NCBI RefSeq assembly: GCF_000003855.2
Contig: NW_003101661.1
Span: 544,434 to 565,568 of the forward strand
Direction of reading: 5' to 3'
Origin: Blastomyces gilchristii SLH14081
Lineage: Eukaryota > Ascomycota > Eurotiomycetes > Onygenales > Ajellomycetaceae
DNA: 21,135 bases
Part shown: piece by piece, positions 9,314 through 18,829 of the stretch
Layout: each line of letters starts with the position of its first letter
Position numbering within the stretch: position 1 is the first letter of the stretch
Made by a program: the position numbers and the translations under genes
Notes under the pieces: model-generated
Databases searched by the model: none
What the model was told of the DNA's origin: nothing
What the model saw: only the letters and a program-made list of their open reading frames with translations

Positions 9314-9604
9314 GAATCTCAGAGCTTTAAGTGTTGATAAATTCTATTAAGACTGAAGAGATCTCTCTTACTCATCTGTAAAAGAAAATGAAAGTATGAG
9401 TCTCTGAGATAAAAAAATATCTCAGAATAACTAACTTTAAGAAGAGATCAGTCAGTACTGCTGTTAAAAGTATTATAGAAATCAATCACTGATTGAAGAG
9501 AATCTCACTTTAATTAAAGTAGATGACTAAGATGCTTTATAAGTTAATAAGTTAATATTTTATATATTTCTCATACTCTTCTGCAGTGCTGCAGTACTAA
9601 CTTC
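9314..9604. other. Chromovirus spacer without recognised gene
   Basis: About 290 bp between the antisense frame and the tail of pol. It is AT-rich and CpG-free, with no clear frame or motif. Confidence 0.45.
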
Positions 9605-10190
9605 TTAGCAGATAAAGATATCAGTACTGAAGACTTCAATGATAAAGAATAAGTTTAATAAAAGTATGATTATTAATAAGTAGACTCTGATTTCTCTTTT
9701 TACTTTTTCAGCAGACTGTGATCTCATTAGAATAGCAGCAGTCTGTGAGTCAATAATATTAATCTTTTTATTGATTTTAAATATCTCTTTTCTTTTAACT
9801 GCTTCAGGAATTTTACACTTGTATAGTCTCATTAAACTTCTAAAAATTCTTTGAGAGAAAATAGAAGAAGAGTGCTATAGAGTCTATAAGACACTGACTC
9901 ATTATTATAAGATTATCTCTAAAAAACTCTTTGAGAAAAATAAGAAGTCTTAAGTAGTATTTCTTACTCAATATCTCTAATATATAATAGAGTAGTCTCT
10001 ATTAGCTGTCTTATAGCTTACAATCTCTTTCTCAGTATTTTCTAAATACTCAAGTGATTCTTATAAATTCTCTGATAATAAATAATCTTCTTATTTAATA
10101 AGATATTGAAGCTTGCTGTAATATATTTACTTATTCAATATTTTCTTTATAAGATATTCAGTATCACTCTCAATCTTAATATTATTTAGC
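9605..10190 (-). pseudogene. Chromodomain and C-terminal tail of pol, broken
   Basis: Read on the minus strand, SDTEYLIKKILNK followed by KLQYLIK, EDYLLSENL and ESLEYLENTEKEIV matches the chromodomain layout (EYxVEKIL...YLVKWKGY...ENTWEPLEHLxN). The key W codons have become stops. The chromodomain lies at about 10190-10020. Beyond it comes a basic region (YKCKIPEAVKRKEIFK, about 9830-9780) that ends in an AT-rich stretch. The chromodomain binds histone marks and steers integration. It follows the integrase directly, as expected in chromoviruses. Confidence 0.85.
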
Positions 10191-10439
10191 TGAGACAGCT
10201 TCACTCTGAAGCATTGCTTATAGAGTTTTAAATAGAAAATATAAAAAATAGAATAAATTAATTTCAATTCTGTAAGTAATTTCAACTCATATGTCTGCTT
10301 ACTCATCACTCTTATTACTGAGAAAGATTCTAGTCATCACTTACTAAGCTTCTTATACAGTCTTATTATCTTGATATTCTTTACTAAAAGTAGTACTTAA
10401 TTCTCTATCAAGAACTTTATTAAAAGATGTTTTTAATTA

Positions 10440-11360
10440 TAGTATTCTATCTATCACTTCTGAGTATAGTGAATACTTTTCATCATCTTCTTATGAATTT
10501 TATTTAAAAGTTTTAATCTTACTTTTACTTCTGATACTGAGAAATACTCTGTTCTCTGTATCTATTTAATATTCTGACTGTCTATTTCTCTCTTTGAAAT
10601 ATTATCTACAACATCACTGAGTAATGAAGAATTATATTTATAATAAGTATAGAAAGAAAATATCTTTAAGATTATATTCTTTACATTATTATATATGAAT
10701 TCAGCAGTTAGAAGATATTTGAGTCAATCATTCTGATAATATAAATAGAACACTCAAAGATGTTGTTCTAGTGTCTGATTCTGATATTTAGTCTGATCAT
10801 CTGTCTGCAGATGAAAAGCAGTACTGAGAAAACATCTTATTATAAGATAATAGTAAAAAGCTGATCAGTACTTGCTAATGAAGAGAGATTCTTAATCTAT
10901 TATTAATAATTTCAGAGTATCATGATTATGAATAATGATATTTAAAAACAGGTCAGCTAATTCAGAGACTTTAATCTTCTTATAAATAGAAATATATCTG
11001 ATTATCTTTATAAAGTAGTCAATAATAATCAAAATTAAGTCATATTCTTTGACTCTTGTTGACTTCAGTAGATCAACTATGAAATTCATTAATAGATTCT
11101 ATTATAGACTCTTTGAAACAGGCAGTAATATTAACTCACTGTATTACTTATACTACAGAATCTTTATTCTTTAACAGATATTATAAGTTTTAATATACTC
11201 TTTGATATCTGCTCAGAGCTTGTTTTAAATATATTTATATTTTAGAAACTTCTCAGTCTTCTCTAATCTGAAGTGTCTCATATGAGAATCATTATAATGA
11301 ATTCTTAATAACTTCTGACACATCACTCTACTACAAGAGATGAAGACTGAATTATTCAGT
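10440..11360 (-). pseudogene. Chromovirus integrase, broken
   Basis: This domain joins the cDNA copy to the host chromosome. The H-H-C-C zinc region starts near 11310 (LLRIHYNDSHMRHF, then YNIC near 11170). The core follows: MNFIVDLLKS, YDLILIIIDYF, VSELADLFLNIII, LLIID and, further on, STAFHLQTDDQT and NQTLEQHL. The first catalytic Asp of the MDFIVDLP block appears as Asn, a G-to-A change. Numerous stops (TAA, TAG, TGA) break the frame. It sits between RNase H and the chromodomain. Confidence 0.9.
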
Positions 11361-11789
11361 AGTAGAAGTTCACATTCTTCTAGTTATCAGTAACTTGATT
11401 TCTTAGCAGTACTGTTCTACTCAGAGTCTGTCTCTTTTAAGTTTAAACTGAATTCTTTCTTCTTTAACTTCTGAATTCAAGCTGTAGTAGAGACATCTCT
11501 CTTCTGTAACTTATCAATGAATTTTAAAAGTAGTCAGATTGAAAGGTTGTAGACTGTTTCATTCTTTATCAATTCAATGATAGTAAGATATAATATAAGA
11601 AGCTTATAATCTTCAGTGTTAGTTCTCTGTGAAGACTCAGGTTTTCTTTCATCTTCTATACTGAGTTATACAGCTGTCTTATCAGCACTGTTTTCAAGCT
11701 TCAGAGAATATCAACTCTCTGCAGTCAGCTTCTTCTGCAGTGATAGTAGAGATTCTTTTATAGAATTCTTCTTCATATTAATAATATTA

Positions 11790-12330
11790 TAATTAAGTTA
11801 TTTAGACAGTATATCAGTAAGATTAAGCTGATCTGAATAGTATCAGATATAGAAATTATACTCTGAAAGCAGCTCTGCTCATCTGGCTTGACATTCTATC
11901 AAGCTCTTTATTGTCAAGAAGTAACACAGATTTATATAATCAGTGAGAACTTGCACTGAGTACTTACTACTCTGAAGATAATGTTATCAGATCTTAAAGA
12001 ATTCAATAATTACTAACATCTTCTAATTATAAGTATTATATCTTCTCTGCATAAGTAATAACTTCTTGAAGAAGAAGATCACTGATCTTCATTCACAGTA
12101 TCTTATAGACTTTATGAAAAAGTCTTCTCTCACAGATAATTTATTATCTATTTCTTCAGAAATAATTATTCTCTGATTCTTTCAACATTGAAAGATCTTC
12201 AGTATCAACTGTGAAAAGATTTCACAGATCTCATTTTCAGATATATCAGTCTCACACTGACTGAATAAGTTGAAGTTAAAGTGATTCAGTATCATGATAT
12301 CTGTGAAAGCTTGTTTCAATTCTGCAAATG
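11790..12330 (-). pseudogene. Chromovirus RNase H region, broken
   Basis: Minus-strand reading gives HYLQSSKYSVQVLTDYINL, then YFLTIKSLIECQAR, AELLSEYNFYI and LNLTDIL (about 11970-11810). These align with the Ty3 RNase H end (VxTDHKNLxYF...LxxRQARWAExLSxFxF...NxxADALS). It degrades the RNA strand during reverse transcription. Stops at former tryptophans and elsewhere make it inactive. Confidence 0.8.
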
Positions 12331-12399
12331 TCTATGCAGTATCTTAAATGAGAATAAACAGTCTTATTTTTCTATCTTTCACACTTCTCTTTAACAGAT

Positions 12400-13090
12400 C
12401 TGTAAGAGAGACAGTAATCTGTGAATATATATAAATAAATCATCTGTAGAAATTCACAAATTCTAGAAATATCTGCATCTCATAGTATATCTGCAGTATC
12501 AGTCAGTTCTTAATAACAGAGACTCAGCTTCTGTTCATTGAAATGTCATTTATCTCAATAATATAATCTAAGAAATCAATCTCCTGTATATAGAATAAGC
12601 ATTTTTCAGTGTTTATATAGAGTTGATACTATCTCAAGTAACTCAATACTTCTCAAACATGAGTATCATATTCTTTCTCTGATTTTGAGAAGATTAGAAT
12701 GTCATTCAGATATACTATGCAGAAGATATTGACAAGACTCTGCAGTGTTTCATTTATATAGATCTGAAAGATGACTGAAGTGTTACAAAGATTAAAAGAT
12801 AAAACAAGAGATTCAAAATTATCATACTTGATATAAAAAGTCATTTTCTAAATGTTATCTTTGTTAATTCTGATTCTATGATAGATATTCTGTATATCAA
12901 TCTTTGAGAACATCTTTACTTCAGATAATCAATCAATCATCTCATTAATCAATAGTAATGAATAGTAATTCTTAACTGTTATCTTATTGAGACCTCTGTA
13001 GTCTATACATAGACATAGTCTATTATTCTTCTTAAGCACAAAGAGTATAGACATCTCTGTCAGACTCTTTGATAAATATATTCAGTTCTT
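12400..13090 (-). pseudogene. Chromovirus reverse transcriptase, broken
   Basis: Clear Ty3/gypsy RT motifs appear in order on the minus strand: [52 protein letters not shown], a block starting MTFYIKYDNFESL, then YINETLQSL and VYLNDILIFSKSEKE (12844-12660). The catalytic YLDD box has become YLND. The stretch 12653-12844 stays open; other parts carry stops. Its order after protease and before RNase H is normal for this family. Confidence 0.95.
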
Positions 13091-13379
13091 TAATTACACT
13101 TCTTCAAGATATTTGCACAGAATATTCAATTCCTTTACAGATAAGTTGTAAAGAGACCTGTACAGCATCATTACACTATCTTCAAGACAAATCTTATATT
13201 ATATCTTGATATCAGGAAACTTTGCTGCTTCTCTTTTCAAAAAGACATTCTTAAAATCTGTAAAGAGATATTATGTATATCTGTCTTCAATGACAGATAC
13301 TGCTGCTAATCTTATAGTGAGAGTGATAGCTTTTTCATCTGTTCTCAAGTCTTAATCACCTGCTACACAGTATATCAAC

Positions 13380-13800
13380 TTAATCTTTTTCTCAAGATTC
13401 TTCTGATGAAACTCTTCAGATTTCTCCATCACTGTCTCTTTATCAGTGAGACAGTACTGTCACACCTGAGTAACTCAGTCAATAAGAGAATTGTTTTCTC
13501 TCAATTATAAAAGATCTAGAATGATGTTCTTATCTATGATATTAACTGTGTGAAGAAGCAGACTGCTTTTCTTGAAGATTTCTTCTGAGTCTGTGATCAC
13601 ACACTTCACTTGAATTATGCTAAAATAGTGACATTTTATTCCATCAGTAAATTTCATATAATCTAACAGATCTATCTTCTTTCAACTCTTCATCAAAGAA
13701 AAGAAATAGAATATGAAGTTAGTATCTACTCTGAAGTTGAGTAGACATCTCACTAATATCTTCTCATTCAGAGTATGCATTGTGATTGTAACATGAACTC
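13380..13800 (-). pseudogene. Chromovirus aspartic protease region, broken
   Basis: Minus-strand reading near 13755-13690 gives LLNFRVDTNFIFYFFS, which resembles the retropepsin motif ALVDSGATxNFIS with the Asp-Ser/Thr-Gly centre damaged. A decayed stretch (NIIDKNIILDLL, then NNSLID) leads toward the RT. It would cut the Gag-Pol polyprotein. The assignment rests on this one motif and on its position between zinc knuckle and RT. Confidence 0.6.
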
Positions 13801-13849
13801 AGAGATATGAGAATTATCAATTCTTTTCTTTCTCTTCTTTATCTTCTGC

Positions 13850-14860
13850 AGATACATTTGTCAGAAGAGAAGTCAACTTTGAGAAGATATCTTCTCAGTT
13901 TCTTCTCTTCTTCAGCTTCTTATAATCACTGATATAGTGATTATCAGCTCTACAGTTGAAATAGAGATCTTTATCAAATCTTTTTTAACATTTCTTCACA
14001 GTGAGTGAAGAATCAGAATACTTGAAATTCTTCTTTACTTTCTTCACACTGAAGCTGTCACAGCACTGTTTAGATCTCATTATTAATTATTTAGAAAGAG
14101 TCTTATTAATCTTTTTCTCAGAGAATTAATTATTCAAATAGATCTGAGAAGTCAGATTGACAAGCTCAGTGTAATTGATTGATGAACTCTGATATTATGA
14201 TATCATTATCTGCACCTTGTGAGTCAGCTTCATGAGATAAAGCTGTGTTTTTAATTAATTCAAATTATCAGTTAATTCCTCTCAATATTCTTTGAATCTT
14301 ATGTTGAAATTAGAAGAATTTTCATCATCTTATTGATATAATGAGTTGAACTGCTGCATTATCATGAAGCTATGATTACAGTGATTTTTGATTTGATTCA
14401 GTAGAAAGTTCTTGAATTCTTCTCAAGTCATGACAGTATTGATACACTCAAGCTCTCTCTTCTTAATAAGTCAAGTAGTCACAGAGGTGTCTTCAAGAAG
14501 ATTGACAGCATATATTACTCATATCTTATGAGTATTATACTGGCTCAGATTAAGGTGGAATTTCTGTTCAAGAATACAGATAAAGCTGTGAAATTCAGAC
14601 AATGTGTTTCTCTTGTATCTCAGAGAATCTCTGATCTTAATCTCTCTATCTTCATAATAGAGATAGGTGTGTAGAGGCTGTGACAGTGACAGAATGATTG
14701 AAGAGCTCATGTCAAAATGTGCAGTGAGTTCAGAAATCTCAGATTTCTGTCAGAGTAGAGATGTACACACTCTAGGAAATGATGTAGTGTTTCTTTCAGA
14801 GAGTGAAGTCAGATCAGTCCCAGTGCAGGTGCATGAGGTTATATCAGTCTGTTAGAGCTT
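13850..14860 (-). pseudogene. Chromovirus gag, broken
   Basis: This would be the structural capsid/nucleocapsid protein. The minus strand carries a readable stretch from about 14710 (MSSSIILSLSQPLHTYLYYE, then DREIKIRDSLRY and LSEFHSFICILEQKFHLN), in frame with further codons upstream that include one TGA. Near 13980-13935 a nucleocapsid zinc knuckle reads YFNCRADNHYISDY, where the first and last Cys of C-x2-C-x4-H-x4-C are now Tyr. The true start is not fixed. Gag lies just inside the 5' LTR, as expected. Confidence 0.75.
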
Positions 14861-14899
14861 GACTGATTTAAATATGTAATCAGATTGAGTGATTTAAAT

Positions 14900-15437
14900 T
14901 ATAATATGATGAAACTGAAGCAGTGACTAGTCAGTAGCAATCAATATATAGAGATAGTTGTTGAAGAAGCTGTATAAGTGAGCTTGACTATCTTGCTTGA
15001 ATAGTGAGCTTGTAGACTACAGGGTTATTGTGAGGATATCACAGATATGATACTTAGTATACTAAGAAGATTGTATGAGACATGCAGTAACTCTTATATA
15101 TATTCCAGTAGAAGAAAAAATGAATTGCTGACTCTTTTGATGAGAAGCCAGCATCTAGCTATTCTATATAGACAATGAGCTGATACCCTCCTCCTATTTC
15201 ACAAGTGAGGATAGCCGGAGTGATATCTCAGCGGCGCCTCATTGTCAAGAAAGAGTAATCTGCTGACCTCATATAGAAGTGAGGTTCTCATATTCATCAA
15301 TCGGATCTTTCTATGATATATCTGAATGATGTCATAGGGTGGTTGGAAACCGGTTCGGATGGGATGAAATCATCCGCATGGAAGCGATGAGCCGTGTGGA
15401 ACCGCAACGGGGCCTTGACGCGGCCGGGAGCGTGACA
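14900..15437 (-). repeat. Chromovirus 5' LTR
   Basis: 538 bp, the partner of the split LTR at 4661-5089 plus 8070-8174. In element orientation it starts TGTCACGCTCC, a common start for Ty3/gypsy LTRs, and its inner end reads TATA, where the partner keeps TACA. The distal 270 bp (about 15170-15437) are rich in CpG and nearly unmutated, while the proximal half is mutated. I see no convincing primer-binding site in the AT-rich stretch 14860-14899. Confidence 0.93.
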
Positions 15438-15442
15438 CTATT
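15438..15442. repeat. 5-bp target duplication of the chromovirus (right)
   Basis: CTATT, the partner of 4656-4660. The LINE sequence then continues as TTAAATCTTATATAC. Confidence 0.9.
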
Positions 15443-16031
15443 TTAAATCTTATATACAAAGATTTAATGATAGATTTGACTCAATAGAATGCTTATTCTG
15501 CAATGTAAATAAGAATTCTGAGTATATTATAATACACTGTGTATTATACAATAGTCTCAGAGTCAGATTGAAAGAGAAGTATAATCTAAATCAATTAAAT
15601 ATAAGATTCTTATTCTCAACTGAGACAGAAATTAAATATTTAATAGACTTTCTATCAGAAACTCAAGCAGCTATAAGAAAATGACTAAATTCAGAATTAT
15701 CTGAATATGAAGAGAAGAAAATTAATCAGATATAGTCTGTTAAAATAGCTATACACTATCTTTTAATAATTTGTTTTATTACAGTCTCTCTTTACTTTAT
15801 CTTTTTCTTTCAATTTCTTTCTATCTATCTATTTAATGTGTCTATCTTTAAGACTGTGTTCTGTTTCTCTTTTCCTTTGTCATGATATTGTCAAATGATT
15901 TCAAAGTATCAGAAGATGTTAAAATACTATAATTTGTAAACAGTTTTTATATTCTGAGCTGAAATTTTCTGATTTTACATATCTGAAATTGATGAATGTA
16001 TAATAGTTAACTTTACAGATATAGGAAAAAC

Positions 16032-16054
16032 CCTGAGAACTTTTAGTTCTCAGG
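16032..16054. other. Conserved 3' UTR hairpin (second copy)
   Basis: Stem CCTGAGAAC / GTTCTCAGG, 9 bp, loop TTTTA, about 40 bp before the AAT tail. It is unmutated in both copies although the flanks differ. Confidence 0.8.
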
Positions 16055-16095
16055 TAGATGTCATAGTCTCTGACTGCATACATCTATAATTGAAG

Positions 16096-16119
16096 AATAA
16101 TAATAATAATAATAATAAT
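16096..16119 (+). repeat. AAT microsatellite tail of the LINE 3' end
   Basis: About eight AAT/ATA units end the LINE-derived sequence; the other LINE ends in a shorter version (5090-5100, reverse strand). Simple-repeat tails instead of poly-A are known in several LINE groups. Confidence 0.85.
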
Positions 16120-16130
16120 GAGATAGAAAC
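16120..16130. repeat. Target-site duplication of chimeric retrocopy (right)
   Basis: GAGATAGAAAC, identical to 3574-3584. The sequence after it (TGCTAAGATATACAC) is the old flank of the insertion site. Confidence 0.8.
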
Positions 16131-16303
16131 TGCTAAGATATACACTACTATATACTCTCTATCAAGACTTTCTCTCTTCAGAGTCTTAATATTATAGAGA
16201 ATATAAGTCTGTTTCTATATAATAATATAAATATTGTCAGTGAGATGTAGAGAAACTGATTATTTATATCTCAAAATAGAAGACTTTGTCAATGATTATA
16301 TCA

Positions 16304-17093
16304 ATATAGAGTTAATTCTCAAATTCAATAGAAATCTAGTATTACTGTTCTCAATCTCTTGCAGAATCTATTGAATATTGAGATATTAAAACTAGATATA
16401 ATATATCTCACTGTGCAGGGATCAAAGACTCAGTCAAATCTTAAGATATACTGATTTTATAGTTGTTATATCTATTAATTATGTATCAAATACAGTTACT
16501 GAGATATCTTTTTATACTTTTCTATCAGAGATGAGCCAGATTGAGAGAGATGATACAAGGATGAGACTTGATATTAATATCTAGATACACTGAAGACAGA
16601 CTGCAGAGATTGCACTTCAGAAGTGACTGTTGATTATATACTTGATATTATTATCAAGATATCTTTTTGTATTTTTCTGCTGGGGATGAGTCAGATTGAG
16701 AAGAGTGATATGAGAGTGAGACTTAGCATTGATGTTTTGAAACATCAAAGATGAACAGAGTTTTCACAGAGATTGCTTCTCAGATATCTTCACAATCACA
16801 GATCAGAGATCTTTCAAAATTGAGAAGATTGATGCATATGACTAGGTCTCTTCATCTTACAATTTGTATAGCAATCTGGCCCAGGATTGTGATGTGATAG
16901 AGGAGAATGAGAGATACTCCTACACAGAAGTTTTGAACAATATCTGATTCACATTTGGCTGAATAACTCCATCATCACACAGGATATGCGGTCGGCGATG
17001 GGGTCAAAATGCTCGTATGATCGAGGGCTTTTCAATGAATCTATCAGCAGGTTCTTATTCAAAAAATCGAGCGAGTTCGTGGTGGAGCGGTTG
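16304..17093. repeat. Repeat X, right copy
   Basis: Direct repeat of 1-790 with no net length difference. Its true left end may lie further left (16131-16303), but the left copy runs off the window there. The last 110 bp or so (16985-17093) keep CpG sites such as GCGGTCGGCGATGGGG. It ends next to the hAT relic at 17094. Confidence 0.88.
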
Positions 17094-18820
17094 GAGAATC
17101 TTTATTATCTTATAAAACTGAAACAGTAAATCAATCACATATTTCAACTGAGTTTACTTCATATCAGAAAGTTTTAATATCTGAATCTTTTTCTGATCAG
17201 AGTATTGCACTCAATGATCAATCATCTGATATAATCAAAGAGTCTGAATAGCTATCTTATATATTAAATTTCACTATATTCTAACATTCTGTATCATATT
17301 CAGTGATATGACTGATTTATTTATTTATTAAATATCATAGAATTATTGTTATTATTTAGAGAAGATACAAATCATATTAATAATATTTTAAATCTGTGAT
17401 ATTTAATTATAGTCATCTATTTAAAATTAACAGTAGTATTATCAAAAGCATATCAAAAATAATATCAAAAAGTGTTATTAAAAAACATTATCTTTTATAA
17501 AGTAGATATAAAAGTTACTTGAGTAATCACTTTTATCTCATTCTCATCTCAAGAATCAGTTATCTCATTATTCTTCATCTCAATGTTAAGGTTCTTTATC
17601 AGTGTTTATATTACAAGTTGAATCACATGAGTAATGTAGAGAATATGATCTTGTTTATTATTTCAGAAATACAAAGTCAATTTTTGCTTTAAACTCTTCA
17701 TCATAGTATAGTTATTCACAGTATTATCAGTTATAATTATAAGAAGACTGAGACTAATATCTCAATAGTCATTTTTAATCACAGTTATTAATATCTCTGT
17801 TATATAATCCTCAGTATGACTACTGATCAATGATTCAAATTCAATTAATATCTCTTAATAAGTTCAGTTCTCATCAATGTAATAACATATAACTCTCATA
17901 AATGTAAGATTGTTTATACTAGTTTATATATTTACTGTGAGAGATACTCTTTAATGATTCTTCAACTCTGATTCTAGATATTATATATTAACTTTGTAGT
18001 ATATCTTAAGATTGAACTGAAGACAGAATTAATATAAAATATAAAGATTTGAATTAAGCATTTAAAGAAGTGTTCAGAATTCAGAGTTTTCAATTGATCA
18101 AAGAGAAAGATTCAGAGATATACACATGCAAAGTAATTATTCACAGAAGTTATTAGATAAGAGTTATAAAATCAGAGTACTGATATATGATCATTTTCAC
18201 ATGATTTTCTTCAAATTAGAAAGTTAGTATTATTAAAAATTATTATCTGATAGAGTAACTTATCAGCTCAGTAGTAATTTTCTGATTATTTTTCTTTTAT
18301 TATCTGCATTCTGATGACTTCAGATGTTAAAAAATTTCTTCAGAACTATAATCAGTTTATGATAAATATTTCTGAATAAAGTTATAGTGATTGTAGCAGA
18401 GAGATGACTCTTCAGTAATTTACAATGCAATCTGTTAATAATTATTCTATAGTTTATCTCAATATTTGTGTTGAGTTGTTCATAAATTTTGTGACCTGGA
18501 ATGAGATGTGAAGAATGAAGTGATTATTTATTATAATTGAAAGAGAGTATTCTGTATTGAATTGTAAATAATATAGACTTTATAATTCACAGTGATTTCT
18601 TGAAGAGTTTATGAATCTTTAATAGAATTAAAAGAAGTGAAAGAAGTGAATTTTTAGAAGATATAATAATAATTTAAGAAAGATGATAATTTATTTTCAA
18701 TAACTGATCACTGATGTGTGTAAGAAGAATTAATATAAGAGAAAATAATCTTATTTCTTAGCTTAGTTATAATTTTAGTACTAACTCAGATTGAATATTA
18801 TCAATGTATAAAAGTAAATA
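17094..18820 (-). pseudogene. hAT-family transposase relic
   Basis: The transposase would cut and paste a DNA transposon. On the minus strand the core motifs of hAT transposases can be read: SHTEDYITEILITVIKNDY (about 17825-17770, family pattern SHTGENIAExLxxxxxDYxI), then LLIITDNTVNNYTMM (about 17740-17700, family TDNASNND) and YITHVIQLVI (about 17630-17600, family CxAHxLNL). Stops are scattered throughout. The N-terminal zinc finger and C-terminal dimerisation domain are not clearly readable. I cannot see terminal inverted repeats or an 8-bp duplication, so the element borders are unknown. Confidence 0.65.
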
Positions 18821-18829
18821 AACAATCTT

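Larger units (their letters stand above)
4661..15437 (-). mobile_element. Ty3/gypsy chromovirus with nested LINE
   Basis: A complete but decayed LTR retrotransposon on the minus strand. Without the inserted LINE and its extra target copy it is about 7.8 kb: LTRs of about 535 bp and an internal region 8175-14899. Gene order read leftward is gag, protease, RT, RNase H, integrase, chromodomain. This places it among the chromoviruses of Metaviridae, whose chromodomain directs integration to heterochromatin. The LTR termini are TG...CA, and it is bounded by CTATT duplications. Between the chromodomain and the 3' LTR it carries an unusual opposite-strand frame (8522-9313). Confidence 0.92.
15443..16119 (+). 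pseudogene. LINE ORF2 end and 3' UTR, second half of the chimera
   Basis: This continues 4334-4660. The C-terminal cysteine-type region of ORF2 (FDSIECLFC, then HCVLYNSLRVRLKEKY, about 15470-15580) reads through EYEEKKINQI to a TAG near 15735. The 3' UTR contains the conserved hairpin (16032-16054) and ends in an AAT-repeat tail (16096-16119). It matches the LINE 3' part at 5090-5780 closely, so both derive from the same LINE family. Confidence 0.88.

Noticed and set aside
14667..14855. Open plus-strand stretch opposite gag.
   Set aside because: The minus strand carries a gag sequence with family-like motifs in this place; the plus frame is a shadow.
1..17093. Reading repeat X as the LTR pair of one large outer retrotransposon.
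   Set aside because: The space between the copies, with later insertions removed, is only about 2.8 kb of LINE sequence in minus orientation. There are no TG...CA ends and no primer sites, so the evidence is not enough.
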